From Halodesulfovibrio sp. (GTDB taxonomy: Bacteria; Desulfobacterota; Desulfovibrionia; Desulfovibrionales; Desulfovibrionaceae), in assembly GCA_003252375.1 (NCBI GenBank), contig QKEJ01000199.1, positions 1 through 40,647 of the forward strand: a DNA stretch of 40,647 nt. The letters run 5' to 3'. The position numbers were made by a program, and so were the translations under genes. This document shows, one piece after another, positions 38,965 to 40,647 of the stretch; position 1 is the stretch's first letter, and the number at the start of each line of letters is the position of its first letter. The notes under the pieces were generated by a model. It made no database searches, was not told the origin of the DNA, and worked only from the letters and a program-made list of their open reading frames with translations.

Positions 38965-40647
38965 GTGCATTTGGGTAGGGATCTGACCCTCCGCAGCAAG
39001 CTCTTGCTTGCCTATTCCTTTGCTCTCCTGCTGAGTGTCGCGCTCGGAGGGGGGCTTGCCTACTGGTTTCTGGCGAACATCATCACGGATCGTGTGGGCG
39101 AGGAGATGGAGCAGGCTGCCCTGATGATCTCGCAGAGCGTGCAACTGGCCGGAGAAGTGGGAGTGCGCAGCATGCTCCACGGGCATGCCGAAACCAACCT
39201 GCAGGTCATCCGCGAGATGTACAGCGAGGGGCTGGCTTCCGGGCGGGACATGGATGTGGTGCGCAGCGAGGCCGAACGATACCTGCTCAGCCAGCGTATC
39301 GGCCGGGAGGGATATATCTATTGCCTCAGCAGTGCGGGGACCATTCTCGTCCACCCCGTTGCCGAACTGCAGGGCAGTTCCTTTGCTGGGCTGGAATTCA
39401 TCCGTGCGCAGATGAAGCGGCGCGAGGGGTACATTGAGTACGAATGGAAGAATCCCGGAGAGGCGGAGCCGCGTGTCAAGGCGCTGTACATGACCTATTT
39501 TGCTCCGTGGGATTGGATTATCTCCGTTTCCGGCTATCGAAGCGAGTTTGGTGCGCTGGTCAATGAGCAGGATCTGGACCTCGTCCTTAACCAGGTCCGG
39601 TTGTCCAAAAGCGGATTCAGCTTTCTGTTGACGGCGGACAGAGGCATGCTGATGGGGGACAGGGGCGGCGCCGACAAGGAGGAGCGGAGCGTCTATCACC
39701 TCTTTGCCGAAGAGATGCTCAGCAGGCGGAGCGGGCGCATCGAATACCAATGGCATGATGCGGAGCGCGGAGAGTTTCGTGACCGGCTGCTCGTGTTCAA
39801 GGACATTCCCCGGTTCGGTTGGGTCGTGGGGGTTGCCGGGTTCCGGGATGAGCTGTTTGCCAAGCTGCATCAGCTGCGTGTGTGGCTTGTCATCATTACC
39901 GCCGTTATCTTTCTTATCATCGTTCTGGTTGTGCATGCGCTGGGCCGGGTTATCGTCGTCCCGGTGCATGATCTCATCGCCTGCTTCACGCAGGGGGCTG
40001 CGGGCGACTACAGCACGCGGAGTCTGCGCGAAAGCGGGGATGAACTGGGACAGATGGGGCGGCTGTTCAACAGGTTCATGGAACGGCTGCAGGAGCATAC
40101 CGAGCAGATGGAGCATACAGTTGCGGCCAGAACGGAAGAACTGGCGCACATGAACGGCGAGTATCTGCGTGAGATCAACGAGAAGACGCGTATCGAGGGA
40201 CTCCTGCGGGAACAGGTGGGGTTCATGGATACGCTGCTGGCCACCATTCCGAGCCCCGTGTTCTATCGCGGTGCGGATGGGCGATTTCTCGGCTGCAGCG
40301 CCAGCTTTGCCGCCGACCTTCTGAATTCACACCCCGAATCCGTCAAGGGCAGGCGGGTCAGCGATTTTCCGCAGCTCTATTCCCTGCGGGAGTGCAAGGA
40401 CATCATGCGCTCCGATGCGCACATCCTGTCCACAGGGCAACGCGTGAAGGCGGAATTGCATCTTCTGTGTGCCGACGGCGCCCTGCACGACTTTGTTGTC
40501 GAGAAGGCGGCGTTCCGGAACAGCGAAGGGGAGATCGCCGGCATTGTCGGCGTCATGGTGGATATTACCGAGCGAAAACAGGCCGAGCAGGCCCGGGCCT
40601 TGCTGGAGCGCGCCGTGGAGCGCGCCAGCAGCGCCATTTTCATTACC
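38965..40647 (+). CDS. Cache/HAMP/PAS membrane sensor protein, C-terminus cut by window end
   Basis: 561 residues visible, open to the window edge. The start is GTG 38965 with GGAGG 5 bases upstream. A first membrane helix lies at about 12-35. An extracytoplasmic region with two Cache_2-like units follows (about 40-195, ending in YFAPWDWIISVSGY, and 200-300, ending in FGWVVGVAGF). A second helix (about 306-326), HAMP, a coiled coil, a PAS domain (about 425-545) and the beginning of another PAS come next. The output domain (kinase, diguanylate cyclase or phosphodiesterase) lies outside the window. It probably senses a small organic ligand outside the inner membrane. Confidence 0.9.
   Translation, partial: MHLGRDLTLRSKLLLAYSFALLLSVALGGGLAYWFLANIITDRVGEEMEQAALMISQSVQLAGEVGVRSMLHGHAETNLQVIREMYSEGLASGRDMDVVRSEAERYLLSQRIGREGYIYCLSSAGTILVHPVAELQGSSFAGLEFIRAQMKRREGYIEYEWKNPGEAEPRVKALYMTYFAPWDWIISVSGYRSEFGALVNEQDLDLVLNQVRLSKSGFSFLLTADRGMLMGDRGGADKEERSVYHLFAEEMLSRRSGRIEYQWHDAERGEFRDRLLVFKDIPRFGWVVGVAGFRDELFAKLHQLRVWLVIITAVIFLIIVLVVHALGRVIVVPVHDLIACFTQGAAGDYSTRSLRESGDELGQMGRLFNRFMERLQEHTEQMEHTVAARTEELAHMNGEYLREINEKTRIEGLLREQVGFMDTLLATIPSPVFYRGADGRFLGCSASFAADLLNSHPESVKGRRVSDFPQLYSLRECKDIMRSDAHILSTGQRVKAELHLLCADGALHDFVVEKAAFRNSEGEIAGIVGVMVDITERKQAEQARALLERAVERASSAIFIT

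Overview
The window looks like a chromosomal segment of a GC-rich Desulfovibrionaceae (sulfate-reducer) genome. This rests on the gene families and their order: a yicC-remA-gmk-pyrF-TPR-HDOD-recJ run, an SH3/NlpC-P60 lipoprotein of the type known from Desulfovibrio vulgaris, two HDOD proteins and PAS-rich kinases. The genus is inferred, not proven. No rRNA, tRNA or CRISPR array was seen.

Region 1 (67-4077) is an iron/metal compartment-like cluster. It holds a small HMA-like protein, two small membrane proteins (one with an Ala/Lys-rich histone-H1-like tail), a heavy-metal P-type ATPase with an unusual Ser-Cys-Ala membrane motif, and a convergent HMA-like membrane protein. A strong Fur box lies inside the promoter at 504-532. 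Three of the proteins share a GRIR motif near the N-terminus. Together this resembles the ferrosome (fez) clusters built around P1B-6 ATPases.

Region 2 (4210-15084) is mostly on the minus strand. Two MacB-type permeases are followed by an acyl-ACP thioesterase, a dienelactone-hydrolase-like enzyme and a YbgC-type thioesterase. Upstream sits a sodium:solute symporter with a 54-residue accessory protein. These two are preceded by a 35-codon leader peptide rich in Phe codons and a terminator/antiterminator pair, which together form a textbook amino-acid attenuator. A GATase1 amidase gene is divergent. A MacA-like adaptor and its ATPase, and an unrecognised 298-residue protein, follow further right.

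Region 3 (15381-18297, plus strand) has two tandem small heat-shock proteins, an HDOD response regulator and a zinc-ribbon protein, separated by clear terminators.

Region 4 (18363 to about 22030) is a phage-derived module without structural genes. Five small genes run leftwards (two Cys-cluster zinc proteins, an OB-fold-like protein, an M15 peptidase, an HTH protein). They diverge from a LexA/CI-like S24 repressor whose transcript is probably leaderless.

Region 5 (22055-31536, plus strand) is housekeeping: NlpC/P60 lipoprotein, MtaB-type tRNA methylthiotransferase, then the tightly packed yicC-remA-gmk-pyrF-TPR-HDOD-recJ series with several stop/start overlaps.

Region 6 (31702-40647) contains a five-EF-hand protein, a secreted alginate-lyase-like protein with a propeller-like protein divergent from a LysR regulator, an iron-type alcohol dehydrogenase overlapping a PAS histidine kinase, a small TSCPD-type protein, and a double-Cache/HAMP/PAS sensor cut by the window end.
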